Shown here: positions 22,457 to 33,079 of the stretch, piece after piece
Layout: every line of letters begins with the position of its first letter
Position numbering within the stretch: position 1 is the stretch's first letter
Source of the DNA: Asterias amurensis
Lineage: Eukaryota; Echinodermata; Asteroidea; Forcipulatida; Asteriidae
DNA length: 64,000 nucleotides
Direction: 5' to 3'
Assembly (NCBI RefSeq): GCF_032118995.1
Contig: NC_092657.1
Coordinates: forward strand, 10,665,391 to 10,729,390
Position numbers and translations under genes: made by a program
The notes under the pieces: model-generated
What the model saw: only the letters and a program-made list of their open reading frames with translations
Told to the model about the DNA's origin: nothing
Databases searched by the model: none

Positions 22457-22994
22457 ATTTACAATATAGTAACACATAACTGGATATCAGTAACACTTTT
22501 ACATGGTTTAGGAGTAAATATACACTTTACAATGTAAATTTGATGATAGTCTTTCAAAAATGAGTTTGAACGGTCAAGCGTTTTTGTAAAGTTTACTAAA
22601 GAGGCCTTTGCATTTTTTTATTATTTTTTTACACAAAATATTTTACATTCAAAGTTTTGGACTAAATATATTTGAGGGAATGCCATGTTAAATTCATTTT
22701 TGTGATGCACTCATGGATCAGTAGGAAAATAAACAGAATTTGTACTTTACAATAAAAAAATGTACAATTATACGGCACAAGTACATGTGTTTGTTAAAGT
22801 TCAAGCTCACCACGATGTCAAATTTAAAAAATATGTTGTTGCATTTTTATTTAAAATGAAGTGGTAGCCATGGCTAGTTATATTGGTTGAGTTCAGTTGA
22901 ATAGTATTCTAGTGTGCAAACCAAGTAACAATCAATGCATGCTGACATGAATGCATAATGAATATCAAAGGATTATGCTCTGTTGTGTCGTCAC
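22457..22994. other. Convergent intergenic region
   Basis: Downstream of the P2X7-like stop, AATAAA-like poly(A) signals lie near 22727 and 22751. On the opposite strand this is where further 3' exons of the THAP gene would be expected, but none is recognisable. Confidence 0.4.
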
Positions 22995-23878
22995 CCCCAA
23001 ATGAAAACATCTTAGGCGCGTACTGGTTAATAACCGAGTGGAAGCCTTCCACCGAGGATGTCTGCATGGATGGCGACAACATTTTCACATCCTTTCTTGT
23101 CCACTTGCTGTCCAGAATGGCTGCAACTTTCTTGGCAGAAGCCGACCCTGAAAAATATTCAACAAAAGGTGTACAAACCTTTAGTGACAAATACAGTGTC
23201 TGCTGGTCCATGAGAGAACAGTTTTAAAATTCAATTACTTCAAGCTGAATGAAGTCCATGGCATGGCATTGACTTAAAAAAAAAATAGAAAACATTTTCA
23301 GATAAATTTTTGTATTAATTACTGTTAAATTTACAAACCGCATTGAAACTTTCCCCAATGACAATGATTATGAATAATTGGACAAACGAAATCGGTGGTT
23401 TGTACATACCCTTGCTCTTTCCCTTTTGAGGTATGCTCCCCCAGAGCGCTTACGAGGATCTGTACTCCATGTCTTCTCTGCGGTGCTTGTGCTAGGGCCG
23501 GGCTCATCCGACTGAGTCTGCACATCGGCGGACGTCGAAGGAATTCCCGTCGAAGTACTCTGTGTCGGACGTTGATGCATGACCGATACTGTTGGTCCTT
23601 TGATGCTTGGGACATACCCAACTTTAAGTCTGAACCGAAATGGCAAGCCAAGACTTCGCTTCTTCTTAACTGTTTCGTCAATACAATCATCGGTGAAGTG
23701 AGCCGAGCAGACAAAAGATGAACTACCTACATGTAGTGTGAAGTCGGAACGTGTGTTGTTGACGAAACGAACTCATGCTCGCTGGTAGTGCACTGTCTTG
23801 AGGAAACAACAACCAAAATACTTCGGGATTTTTCAGTATATTACGTGTGCACCCGCCTACAACACACGATTTGGGCAT
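22995..23878 (-). pseudogene. THAP-domain protein, Kolobok/THAP9-like, incomplete
   Basis: Exon 23410-23878 starts at ATG 23878 with MPKSCVVGGCTRNILKNPEV, the first half of a THAP zinc finger (C-x4-C). After a frame change near 23775 the second half follows (FVNNTRSDFTLHV...FVCSAHFTDDCID, giving the C-x2-H pair), then KKKRSLGLPFRFRLK, which fits the end of a THAP domain. A Ser/Thr/Pro-rich linker follows up to a GTATGT donor. A further exon (22995-23147) reads SAKKVAAILDSKW...LSPSMQTSSVEGFHSVINQY then APKMFSFG. The TSSVEGFHSV-x-APKM phrase is common in uncharacterised THAP/Kolobok-like proteins. THAP fingers bind DNA. The 3' end is missing from the window, so it is a decayed gene or transposon relic, or an assembly-damaged copy. 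It converges on the P2X7-like gene. Confidence 0.6.
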
Positions 23879-24046
23879 TTTGATAGTGTCGGCACTGAAC
23901 TTTAGATACACAAATCGAAGATTAAATGATACTAAACTGGGATACAACCAGAGGATAAAATTGTGAAGCTCGCATCGCTACGGCGAAAACAAAGCATACA
24001 CACACACGTTGAAGCTCCTAGTGTACTTCCGCGTCACGTGACTCGA

Positions 24047-24061
24047 TCTCCTTTATGACGT
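24047..24061 (-). promoter_or_regulatory. Inverted copy of the promoter-like motif, upstream of the THAP gene
   Basis: TCTCCTTTATGACGT is the exact reverse complement of 20936-20950. It lies 169 bp upstream of the THAP ATG. CACGTGA-type sites flank it (about 24033 and 24071). Confidence 0.45.
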
Positions 24062-24515
24062 TTTTGGGGTCACGTGCATATCATTATCTCAATGTCCTAC
24101 TTTTACGTTATGGGGGCAGAGGGGGTCATGCGAGTGCTAGGGTTGTCGCTTCTTTTTCAAGGTCAAATACACAGATAATGGTAAAGTAATATTTTATTTG
24201 GAATCAGTAGGGCTTGTTTTATAAAGTATATGTGTTTCCGTCCCTCAAAGCTATCATTTTTCACGGCCTTTAACTCTTAACTGGTTAACTGTTGCACAGG
24301 AAATGTGATGATGAATGGACTTGCATCGTTACTAAAAAAAGACTGGTTTTGTTAAGAACACCAGAAATGGGTAGCATTGACAGAATAACAGGTCAGTCGA
24401 TTGTTGAAGTTTGATTGGTATAGATGTGTGATTGAAATCGTAGTAAAAGATTATGGTCATTTAAGTTAGAAACTGTTTGATTTGTCCGTCATTTCTGTCT
24501 GGGGTTTTGCAACAG

Positions 24516-24600
24516 GAATGACAAGAACCGAGATAACCACGTAACAATAAAAATTGTACCTGAAGTTTTTGATGGTGCTCTGAGTAAGAGGCCCCTCGCT
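24516..24600 (+). CDS. Orphan exon candidate
   Basis: Flanked by a good acceptor (TTTTGCAACAG) and donor (GTAAGTTA). The frame reads NDKNRDNHVTIKIVPEVFDG then ALSKRPLA. 85 bp; no partner exon is seen and no family is recognised. It could belong to a gene with very long introns or be chance. Confidence 0.25.
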
Positions 24601-24815
24601 GTAAGTTAATTATGCATTAACTTGGACAGCTTAGCCAATAAGCGTGAAATGGCCCACACATAACAAGTTTAAGAAATAAGTGTATTGCTGTTATTCCAAC
24701 TACAATAACTATTTACTATCAAACAATGTATTTCAACTGCACGTCACCATTGCAATTTGCACTCGGTACTTATCTTAATTGCCTTAAAGTATCTTAGTTC
24801 TTGTGTTGAACTAGA

Positions 24816-25256
24816 TTATTGCCTTACAGTGCGTAAAGTGCACATTTTTTGAGCAGCGAAAGCAACCGCCAGATTTACCGGGAGCCTCTCTCGGTCTTTG
24901 CGGTCCTCTGGACCTATACCCAGGCCCAAAACGGCCTTAATTGTAGCCTCCTCTGAAACTATTTGCAGCTGCCCCCCCCCCCACCCCTCCCATTTACTAC
25001 TACACATAATAACGGCATCTGGTGCTACCACTCGTGGCTTTTGCCTGGCGGATGCTCGCCGTTCCAAATGCTTTCCAGCGGGGCAAGAGTTTGTACCAGT
25101 CTTCATCTGCAATGGACTTGTACAATTGCATATATACATTGCGATACCCTCTAACTTCGCATCTACGTGCTTAGTGCACTCCGCCAACAAATTTACATAC
25201 AATTGTTTCTCTTTCCAATCATCGGAAGACAATGGCTCCATTTCTTCGACATATCT
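24816..25256 (-). pseudogene. Unrecognised minus-strand ORF interrupted by the hAT element
   Basis: An open frame of over 140 codons ends at 24816 and begins MEPLSSDDWKEKQLYVNLLA. It runs back to the hAT boundary at 25256. If the 4.0 kb element and one copy of TATCT are disregarded, the frame continues without a stop into 29274 onward as MSLLRRYVEEMEPLSSDD. This supports both coding status and the insertion boundaries. The product is hydrophilic with scattered Cys; no domain is recognised. Farther upstream a frame change would be needed to continue (HRHAMIEMLHK). Confidence 0.4.
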
Positions 25257-25980
25257 CAGGGGTCGAAATTGCCGGTAGCCCGCTAGCCCGGGACTACCAG
25301 ATTGACAGCCGGGCTACCGTTTCCCCCATTTTTAGTAGCCCGGCGGGCTAGTGGAACAATAAAGCAAATTCACATCTTAACAAACATCATTATTTCTGTG
25401 TTAACAATAAGTTGTAGAATTTTCTCTTGTTTTATATTTCGTTATTTATCGAACGATAATAAATATTTTGATATCAGATCACCGTCGTGCTAGCGCCGTC
25501 ATAACAAGAAGAGCAAGTCTCATCTTGTTGCCTGCAATAAATAAATGTACATGTACTTACTGTGATGTACACGCACACACTCACACAGTCACACACCAAC
25601 CCACACGCAATAGCATGTAAAAAAAAAAACGCATCGTCTGGTTAACAGGTTGATTGTGCTAACGTAACGTCCGCCGCAAGACCAGAAATCTGATTTGACA
25701 TAACAACAAGTATTGCACTGCCGCAAATTTACTTCCACTGTACGGTGTGTGCGCAGCAGAATCTCAGTTGTGCTTAACTCAACAGTGTCAATATAAAATT
25801 ACACACCGGCACGCACGTGCAGAATCAACTGGTTCCCGCAGTCATTCAACTGAAACCTGATTATTGTGGTGGGAACCAACCAAACACAATACAACAAATT
25901 TCAGACGGTGCCGCGGCCGTGCGTGATTGACGGAAAGTTTTTGTGTGGATCACCGGCGAACTAGCTGCACTGTCGGCATC

Positions 25981-28707
25981 ATGTGGCGATTTTTGGAAGG
26001 AGTTAATCCTCCTTCGAAAAAACAAAAAGTTTGGGAGACTCATAAAAGTAAACAATATGAGCTCAACGCAAGGAAACGAATCTTCCAGAAGAAATGGCAA
26101 GAAAATCACGCGTGGTTAGATTACAATGAGGGAAAAAAGGCAATGCATTGCAAATACTGTGTTAAATTTGCAATCAATACCGAAGACAAAAAGTCTACAT
26201 TTGTTGTGGGGTGCACAAATTTTAGAGTTGAATCTTTAAACGCCCATGAGAAAAGCGATCAACACATCAGATCATTGGGGAAGGAAACTGCAACGGCAGC
26301 CATGGATACCGCGGCGGGCAAAGCTTTACAGAAGTTGAACGAAAAAGTGTATTCTCAACTCGTGGTTCTGTTCAGGAATATGCACGCAATAGTCAAACAG
26401 CGACGTCCCTTTACAGATTACCTGTGGCTTTGTGAACTAGATGAGCGAAAAGGAGTTGACATCGGCAGAACATATAGAAACGACAAACAGGCGGTAAATT
26501 TTGCAAGGTTAAAAGCTGAGCATGAACGAAAACAGGTTGTACAATATGTAAATAATGCAAAATTCATTTCTGTGATAAGTGATGGTGCAACTGATAGTGC
26601 AGTCCAGGAAGAAGAATTCGTTTACATTCGAGCGTGTCAAAATGGCTCAATAAAAACTGGATTTCTTGCAGTAGGAAGCCCTGAGCGAGCTGATGCTGAT
26701 GGTATCCTCCAAGTAATTACTGACTCCCTAAAGGATGCTGGAATTGAAGACTGGTCAAAAAAACTTGTGGGAGTAGGTAGTGATGGAGCAAATGTTATGT
26801 CTGGCAAAAAGGGTAGTGTCGTTGCTAAGCTGAAACAAGTCCAACCATTATTGCGAGGGGTTCACTGCTTTGCTCATCGTCTTCAATTGGCTTACAAAGA
26901 TGTGGTGAAAAATACACAACAGTACACAAGAATGAACACTGTATTGATGGGGTTGTACTATTATTACCACAATAGTCCCCTTAACCGTGAAAACCTAAAG
27001 AGATCATATGCGGCATCAAATATAAAACCACTCATGCCGAGCCGAGTGGGAGGGACTCGCTGGCTGCCACACACGGAACGAGCTTTGGAGGCCCTATAGA
27101 CTGGCTACATTCCAATCAAGCAACATCTTGAACAAGTAAGTACATGGCATGGCCAAGTAAACAAACTCATAATATTCTTTAAATGTATAACACAAAAATG
27201 TAATGAATTAGTACAAGTTTAGTTTATCCCAATATTAATAATGGAATAATTCATGAAACAAAGATATTGATAGTTTATATTAAATACAAACAAATACAAT
27301 TAAATTTCAAACCCATAAATTGTTAATGTTTCTAAAAAAAAATAATCATGTCTAGGCTAGCTCTTTAATATTTTTTTTAATTTTTTTTTTATTTTATTTT
27401 TTTTATATGTATTTATTTTTTTAGTGCCAAAAAAGTGTCTGTGAAGTAATATTACACTCCCCTTTTATTTTATTATTTACTTATAGCGTCCAACGGATAA
27501 GACAGCTTCGGCAGATTCTCTTGGCAAGGCAAAGGGCTTTTTAAAGATAATGACCAATCATGCCATGATCAAGTTCATGCTGTTCATGACAGATGTCATT
27601 GCTTGCCTGTCAAAGTTGTCTCTTTCGATACAAGCAACAACTGCAAGTGTTGCATATATCAAACGTCAACTAGATGCAACCATTGCTGTGCTGAAAAAAT
27701 ATGAAACCAAGTGAGTTTTCAAAGTTTAAATTTAAAATGTCATTGTTAAACCAGTGTTAAACCAGGGTTACACCTTGTCTGATTAGTTTAAAGACCAATT
27801 ACAGTTTATTATTATTTTAATTTTTTTTTGATTACAGGGATGGTCCCAAACTTCGCAAGATGAGAGAGATATGCAGATTAAATGAGGACGAGATTGTTGC
27901 TGCAGTATCCATTCAGCCTGTTAGGAAAGCTGTAATAACAGGATTGGTTGAATGCCTTGGGAGCCGGTTTGCTGATGCTTATGAAGGAGTAATAAGCGCT
28001 TGCAAAATTGCAGACTTCCAGCTTTGGCCTGCAAAACAAACCGAAAGTACAAGTAAACAAAACAATAAGTAGTGTATAAGTAAATACGTTACAAACTAAT
28101 GTTTTAACATATAAACTGCACTAGCAGTTTACAAAGCTTTGTATAAATTTTGTTTATTATTATAATTGAATTATTTCCTCCAGAGTTTGGAGACGATGAG
28201 GTGGCTGTCTTAGTTGATCATTTTGGGCCAATAATGACTGATGCAGGAGTAGATACGGATGCAGTAGAACTAGAATGGGACATGCTCAAAGCAGCTGTGT
28301 TCAACAGGTATATTATTGTAGAAAACTTAAGGAAACAATACAAAAATTATTATAGAATCATTACTTTAATTTATCAACAGTGATCTGCAATAGGAAAACT
28401 TTTCTTACCTTTTTCATTGATGTCAGTTTGTTATATCTTGATAATATTTTGTTTACCTAACAGATACAAGGATGTTCACAATGCCATGTGGTCAGACATT
28501 GGGCCAGCTTCTGCTGCAGATCCAAACTGCAAAAATGCCATGGCATTGATTGATCTGATATTGACAATTCCAGCACATTCAGCAGATGCTGAAAGAGGAT
28601 TCTCAGAGATGAAGCTAATCAAGACAGACTGGAGGTCTAAATTAAGACCAAGTATCTTGTCAGATCTGATGATGATATTTTTCCATTCAGCAGAAATTAA
28701 ATCTTAA
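25981..28707 (+). pseudogene. hAT transposase with TTF-type zinc finger, five exons
   Basis: Exons: 25981-27135 (donor GTAAGT), 27487-27710, 27838 to about 28051, 28184-28307, 28464-28707; junction phases agree. The start is ATG 25981 (MWRFLEGVNPPSKKQKV). A TTF-type finger (HAWLDYNEGKKAMHCKYCVK...HEKSDQHIRS) lies at residues 35-100. The RNase H-like catalytic core follows: FISVISDGATDSAVQEEEFV, KLVGVGSDGANVMSGKKGSV, LRGVHCFAHRLQLAYKDVV, SRVGGTRWLPH. The hAT dimerisation region is near the C-terminus (ALIDLILTIPAHSADAERGF, SEMKLIKTDWRSKL). It resembles vertebrate ZNF862/C17orf113-type proteins. Two lesions: TAG at 27097-27099 near the end of exon 1, and a 62 bp tandem duplication (28643-28766) that brings in a stop at 28705. 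The acidic tail continues in frame only after the duplication (to 29036). Confidence 0.88.
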
Positions 28708-28766
28708 GACCAAGTATCTTGTCAGATCTGATGATGATATTTTTCCATTCAGCAGAAATTAAATCT
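28643..28766. repeat. 62 bp tandem duplication in the transposase last exon
   Basis: TAAGACCAAGTATCTTGTCA through GAAATTAAATCT occurs twice, back to back and identical as far as I can read. Since 62 is not a multiple of 3, the second copy shifts the frame and ends the protein at AEIKS. Identity of the copies suggests a young event. Confidence 0.9.
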
Positions 28767-29724
28767 TATAACCTATCAGATGCAATCGACCTTTGGATAG
28801 CGGGAGGAAAAAGAAACAGACGACCAACCCAGAAGCCGTATGGGCAACGGATCCGATCGGAGATCATCAGCTCATCAGATGAGGACGAGGACGACTACCA
28901 GCCAGATGGGCAACAGATTGAGATCATCACCTCATCAGCTGATGAGGACGAGGACGACCACCAGCCAGATGGGCAACAGATTGAGATCATCACCTCCTCA
29001 ACAGCTGATGAGGACGAGGATGACAGTGATTTCTAAATCAACTACAATCAAATAGACTAATTTTTTGTGTTTTTTGTTTATTCTAAAGGGTATGGTCATT
29101 GTTTGGTTTTATCAACATAATGTTAGCTCTGATATGAAAGCAAATTAAATCAATGACGTGAAGAAGGAAACAAAAATCCAGCCAGGGCTACTGAAATTTA
29201 TTCAGGGCTAGTAAAAACTCAGGGTTACTAGCCCTGTGGGCTACCATGAAAATGTACTTAAATTCGACCCCTGTATCTTCTCAGCAAGGACATCACTTAT
29301 GCAACATTTCGATCATAGCATGTCTATGTACATGCCTTGAGCACCAACATGCGTTCTGCTTGTGCACCTCTAATGTGGACTTTGCCTGTATTCACCAAAC
29401 GGCAACTAAGACAATATTAGTTTAAATTGTTGCCATCCAAGATGTCCAAAAATATAGTTAAATGCAATAAATTATGATGCGGGCAATGTACAATGACTTT
29501 TAGCCACATGGTCCAGCTCTTCTCAAACTCAACTTATGGTTGGGGTTTATGAAAACTACTTAGTTATGGCTTTTATCAACTTAGTTTGTTTGGAGGTGTA
29601 CTGCGACTTGGCCAACTGGCCAAAGGATATGTGAAGGGATTAAATGTCATATTGGCACCACTTCGATGGACCAATCGTAATGCATTATGTAAGTAATCAG
29701 TGTCAATTATGTGTAATAATTTAC

Positions 29725-29830
29725 CTGCATTCTCATCGACGGTTTCATCCGGGGAAGATGGCTTGTTTATTCCTGATTCAGGTGTCCTGTGCACCATTGC
29801 CAAGTACTTGGCAGATTCTGCCGAAGTACT
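29725..29830 (-). CDS. Orphan exon candidate (minus strand)
   Basis: An acceptor (TTCGTTTCTCAG) and donor (GTAAATTA) bound 106 bp that read STSAESAKYLAMVHRTPESG then INKPSSPDETVDENAG. The composition is hydrophilic and disordered-looking. It lies upstream of the minus-strand ORF cut by the hAT and could belong to the same gene, but the phase with the next candidate exon (30258-30372) does not match. Confidence 0.3.
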
Positions 29831-30257
29831 CTGAGAAACGAAAATTACACAATATCCACACTACACTTCTGCAAATAAATAAGCAATGTAAACAGTTCTG
29901 CTCTCTTTATCTCTTATTTAAACACTAATTGATATTGAGTGATAGTGAGATAGTAACATTAGATATTTCTTCCGATGTCACCAAATCCTCACAGACACTT
30001 ACATCCGCTCATATGATTTCCCATAATACCCTGGCTCAGGACAATCTGTCAGTTTTACACAGTTAACAGATTGTTTTTGTACGTCTTTGCCACAGCTGAA
30101 TTACAAAAGTTGACTTTTGAAGTGTTTTTGTCATCGTTTTGACTGACCACATGTGCAAATGACGTACAATAAGTTTCGAGTTTCAATAATTTATTTACAT
30201 TTCTAAATGCCGAAATCATTTTGAGCAATTGTAAATTACTGGCTTGTATTTATTTAC

Positions 30258-30372
30258 TTGACCTCGCGTTCAAGTCGTGCTTGTACCTCAAGGTTGTATC
30301 AATGCCGTAGCAACCTGGCACAGGACAGTTGGCGAATATCCTTTCATATTTGCCTCTTTGGGGTTTGGTACT
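30258..30372 (-). CDS. Orphan exon candidate with a Cys pair
   Basis: An acceptor (TTGTGTTTTCACAG) and donor (GTAAAT) bound 115 bp, reading STKPQRGKYERIFANCPVPG then CYGIDTTLRYKHDLNARS. The CPVPGC phrase recalls C2HC zinc knuckles, but the downstream His/Cys spacing does not fit a known one. It directly follows the last recognisable block of the hAT-like gene and might be its C-terminus. Confidence 0.3.
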
Positions 30373-30429
30373 CTGTGAAAACACAATAAAAAAAGAAAAA
30401 ATCACATATCGGCTGCATGAGAGAAGGGA

Positions 30430-33047
30430 TTTTACATTAGAGATCAACTGGGGTAGCTTCAAGAAGCATCTCAGTGTGATAGTATGACGTCTGCAACGTG
30501 GATCAATTGCTGATATACTCCTTAAAAGTTCACTATTTACTGGCATTTTCCTCTGTAGACATGCTGCACATTTGACATAAGCTTTGGCACATTGTCTTTG
30601 GCAAATTTCTCTGAATACTGCATGATCAGGGAGGTCATTCGTTTTGTCGTCTACCTGAAGCTGAGCTAGTCTTCTTTGTGTGATTTCATTCAGCTTCTCT
30701 GGTTTGATGCAGTGCTACTTGCTTGTCATTGAGAAGATGAATCATAGACATCTCTGTTTGAAACAACATCACATATTTCTTAAGAAGTGGAAGAACTGAT
30801 GAAAAAATATGGACCAAGACTTTGGTTTTTGAACCAGTGTAAAACAGCTTCTGTACATTTCTCTTTTTCGTTCAGCACCCTCTGTGGTCATTCTTTTTAT
30901 TTTCAGTTTCATTTTGTTTTGCAGCTGTTTCAGTCCTTGTGCGTTCTTCTCAACATTGTGCTTCTTGTATACATCAAGAATACATGCAAGGTAGGTGATT
31001 CGATCAGTGTCGGACAGGAATGCAAAATAAAACACCAGTTACGCATCCCACAAACATTCTGTATGAACACTTACATCATACACTGATAGCCATCTATGGC
31101 TCACATAAAGTTCAGGTGATGCCCAGTGTATCACATATTAAAAACAACACTTCTTTCTTATCAGCAGACCACTTGAAGTCGTTGAACAAGCTTGTCAATT
31201 AATATTCAACATACTTTTCGAATGGTTCGCAGAAAGCTTTGGCAGCATTGTGTGCATGGTGACAATCAACGAGGTGCGGGGCTTTGTTTCTTCTTATCAA
31301 TGTTTCTAGGCCTGCTTTTGAGCCTCGCCTCACATTAGAGTTATCCATTAGCATTGAAACAAGGTTCTTCCAGTTGGAGCTCCTCAAACAGCCGCACAAG
31401 TTGGTCATAAATGTTCTGGGTATCTACTTTTGTGAGTGCAAATGATGACGAGTGCTTAATTACTACTTTCTTTTCTTTTTCGGAGTAGTAACATACCAAC
31501 ACTGACACAACTCGAAGATTAGATTGGCTTGTGCATTCATTGATATTCAAGGAAAAAAAAAATGTCTGCAGATCTTCAAGACATCCGTCTTGACAGGTTT
31601 TACCAAGTCCATATGTCATTGTATATGTGGCTGACGTGCGGTCCATTGAAAGTCCATCTAAAGCTTGCTTATCTTTGGCTAGGGATTTACTCAGTGCGAT
31701 TATATCAGGGATAACAGCATACGGCACTGATTTTTCAGCAGCAAAAGCCAGGACAGTTGCTTCTGCAGTAGACACTCTGTCCGTCAGTGACTCTCGGGGT
31801 GGCAACATGCTGCTGGTGGGAGTTTCTGCTTTAATTTTGAGCATAGGATGTATTCCATAAGAAGTGTCTGTGCTTGATTTTGGTTTTTTTCTGACCTGAA
31901 AAATAAAAAAGGAAAATCAATTTATAACTTTTAATATCTTGGTTAAAAATAGGAATACAATAAATGGATTTAAATTGACTTAGCTAAAAGAACAAAAATT
32001 AAGAACTGAAAAATTTAACTGACCCAATATTATTTCAAGACGCTGAAGGAAATATAATATTGTGGACCAAAAAAAAGCAGAAACACATTATTTTCAATCC
32101 ATCAAAACAGTTCTATAAACAATCTTATAAAATAATTAAATAAGTCAATGTGAGCTACACTCTAGACTAGTAAGTTTTTCTTTGTTCAATGTTCAACCCC
32201 ATATTTTTTTTTACCCTGTCAGTTTCCCCCTTATTATGCTTGTGGCTTAATAACTTGATAATCTACCATGATCTAGACATACAATCCATAGAGTAGACAA
32301 ATTATTTAAATCCAATTTAAATGTTTTATTTATTAACTACATTTCATGTATTTTAATTTTATCATGTTAAGATAAATTCAAAAGTATTATACTAAGTTTT
32401 GTACAAATTAACAATATAAGTTATCACACGAGCGAGTGCCATACGGAAAAATATAGCGCTTCTGCGTCCCATATTCAACGAGGCTGAAGGCCGAGTTGGA
32501 TATGGGACGCAGACGCGCGTTATTTTCCGTATTTCCACGAGCGTATTTATCTTCAAGCAAACTTGGCGCGTGACATAGAACACACAAGACGCATGGTAGT
32601 GATATTAGCCGTGCAATATAGGTTTTTATCACCACTCCATTCTGCCAATGTGATGGGAGGATTTGCGCGTACTTGAAGATAATAGCGATTTACAAAAGCT
32701 GGCCTATAAGTATTAACAAAGTACAATTTATAGAAAGAAGCTGTACCTGGAAGTAGGGTGTTGTTTTTCCTCATCTCCATTATCGATACATGTGATTCTT
32801 TTTTAACGTGTTGCACAAGCGCAACTCGCCCACGTTTCCCGTACTTCAATACCTTATTACAAATAATGCACATTGCAAACCCAGCTTTCTGGATTTTCCG
32901 AATTGTGTCCCCCAATTTTACCTCACCGACAGTATACTCCATCCAACTCCATTTCCACGGATTTGTGACGTCGGGATCGGATCTATCGCTGCCTGTGTCT
33001 AACTCTGACCCCCTTTTAATAATCACGCAATTATGCAATACCGACAT
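30430..33047 (-). pseudogene. Decayed hAT-like transposase with a BED-type finger
   Basis: Exon 1 (32747-33047, start MSVLHNCVIIKRG, donor GTACAG) carries WSWMEYTVGEVKLGDTIRKI and a BED-like finger: CIICNKVLKYGKRG...LVQHVKKESH. Exon 2 starts at 31895 (acceptor TTTTTCAG) with a region of the RNase H-like core: DRVSTAEATVLAFAAEKSVP, VVSVLVCYYSEKEKKVV. After a frame change near 31385 come SMLMDNSNVRRGSKAGLETL, APHLVDCHHAHNAAKAFCEP and, past a stop near 31198, LFNDFKWSADKKEVLFLICD. A C-terminal piece LLRSISAIDPRCRRHTITLR lies at about 30440-30540. The SNVRRGSKAG and CHHAHNAAKAFC-PFEKYVE phrases are typical of hAT-like proteins common in fish and invertebrates. At least two breaks, so non-functional. 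No terminal repeats were found; intron 1 hosts a MITE. Confidence 0.7.
32411..32690. mobile_element. MITE family A, copy 1
   Basis: Contains a hairpin (TGCGTCCCATATTCAACGAG paired with GTTGGATATGGGACGCA, 32465-32507), then the block ATTTATCTTCAAGCAAACTT, GACATAGAACACACAAGA and ATATTAGCCGTGCAATATAG, up to CGTACTTGAAGATAA. A second copy with a flipped core is at 40.64-41.32 kb. It sits in intron 1 of the hAT-like pseudogene. No coding capacity. Confidence 0.7.
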
Positions 33048-33079
33048 CTTGAATTGTTGTCCGCAAAACACAACGAAAC

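Larger units (their letters stand above)
25257..29273 (+). mobile_element. hAT DNA transposon, 4.0 kb, nearly whole
   Basis: The ends are CAGGGGTCGAAATT at 25257 and, inverted, AAATTCGACCCCTG ending at 29273, flanked by the direct repeat TATCT on both sides. The CAGGG start and the transposase family identify hAT. The 5 bp duplication is shorter than the usual 8 bp. Just inside each end lie clustered GGGCTA(C/G) and GTAGCCC motifs (25275-25355 and 29185-29245), which are typical subterminal transposase sites. It encodes one multi-exon transposase. Confidence 0.85.

Noticed and set aside
25249-29281. 8 bp hAT-type duplication
   Set aside because: Only TATCT (5 bp) agrees on the two sides, and the frame across the junction fits 5 bp.
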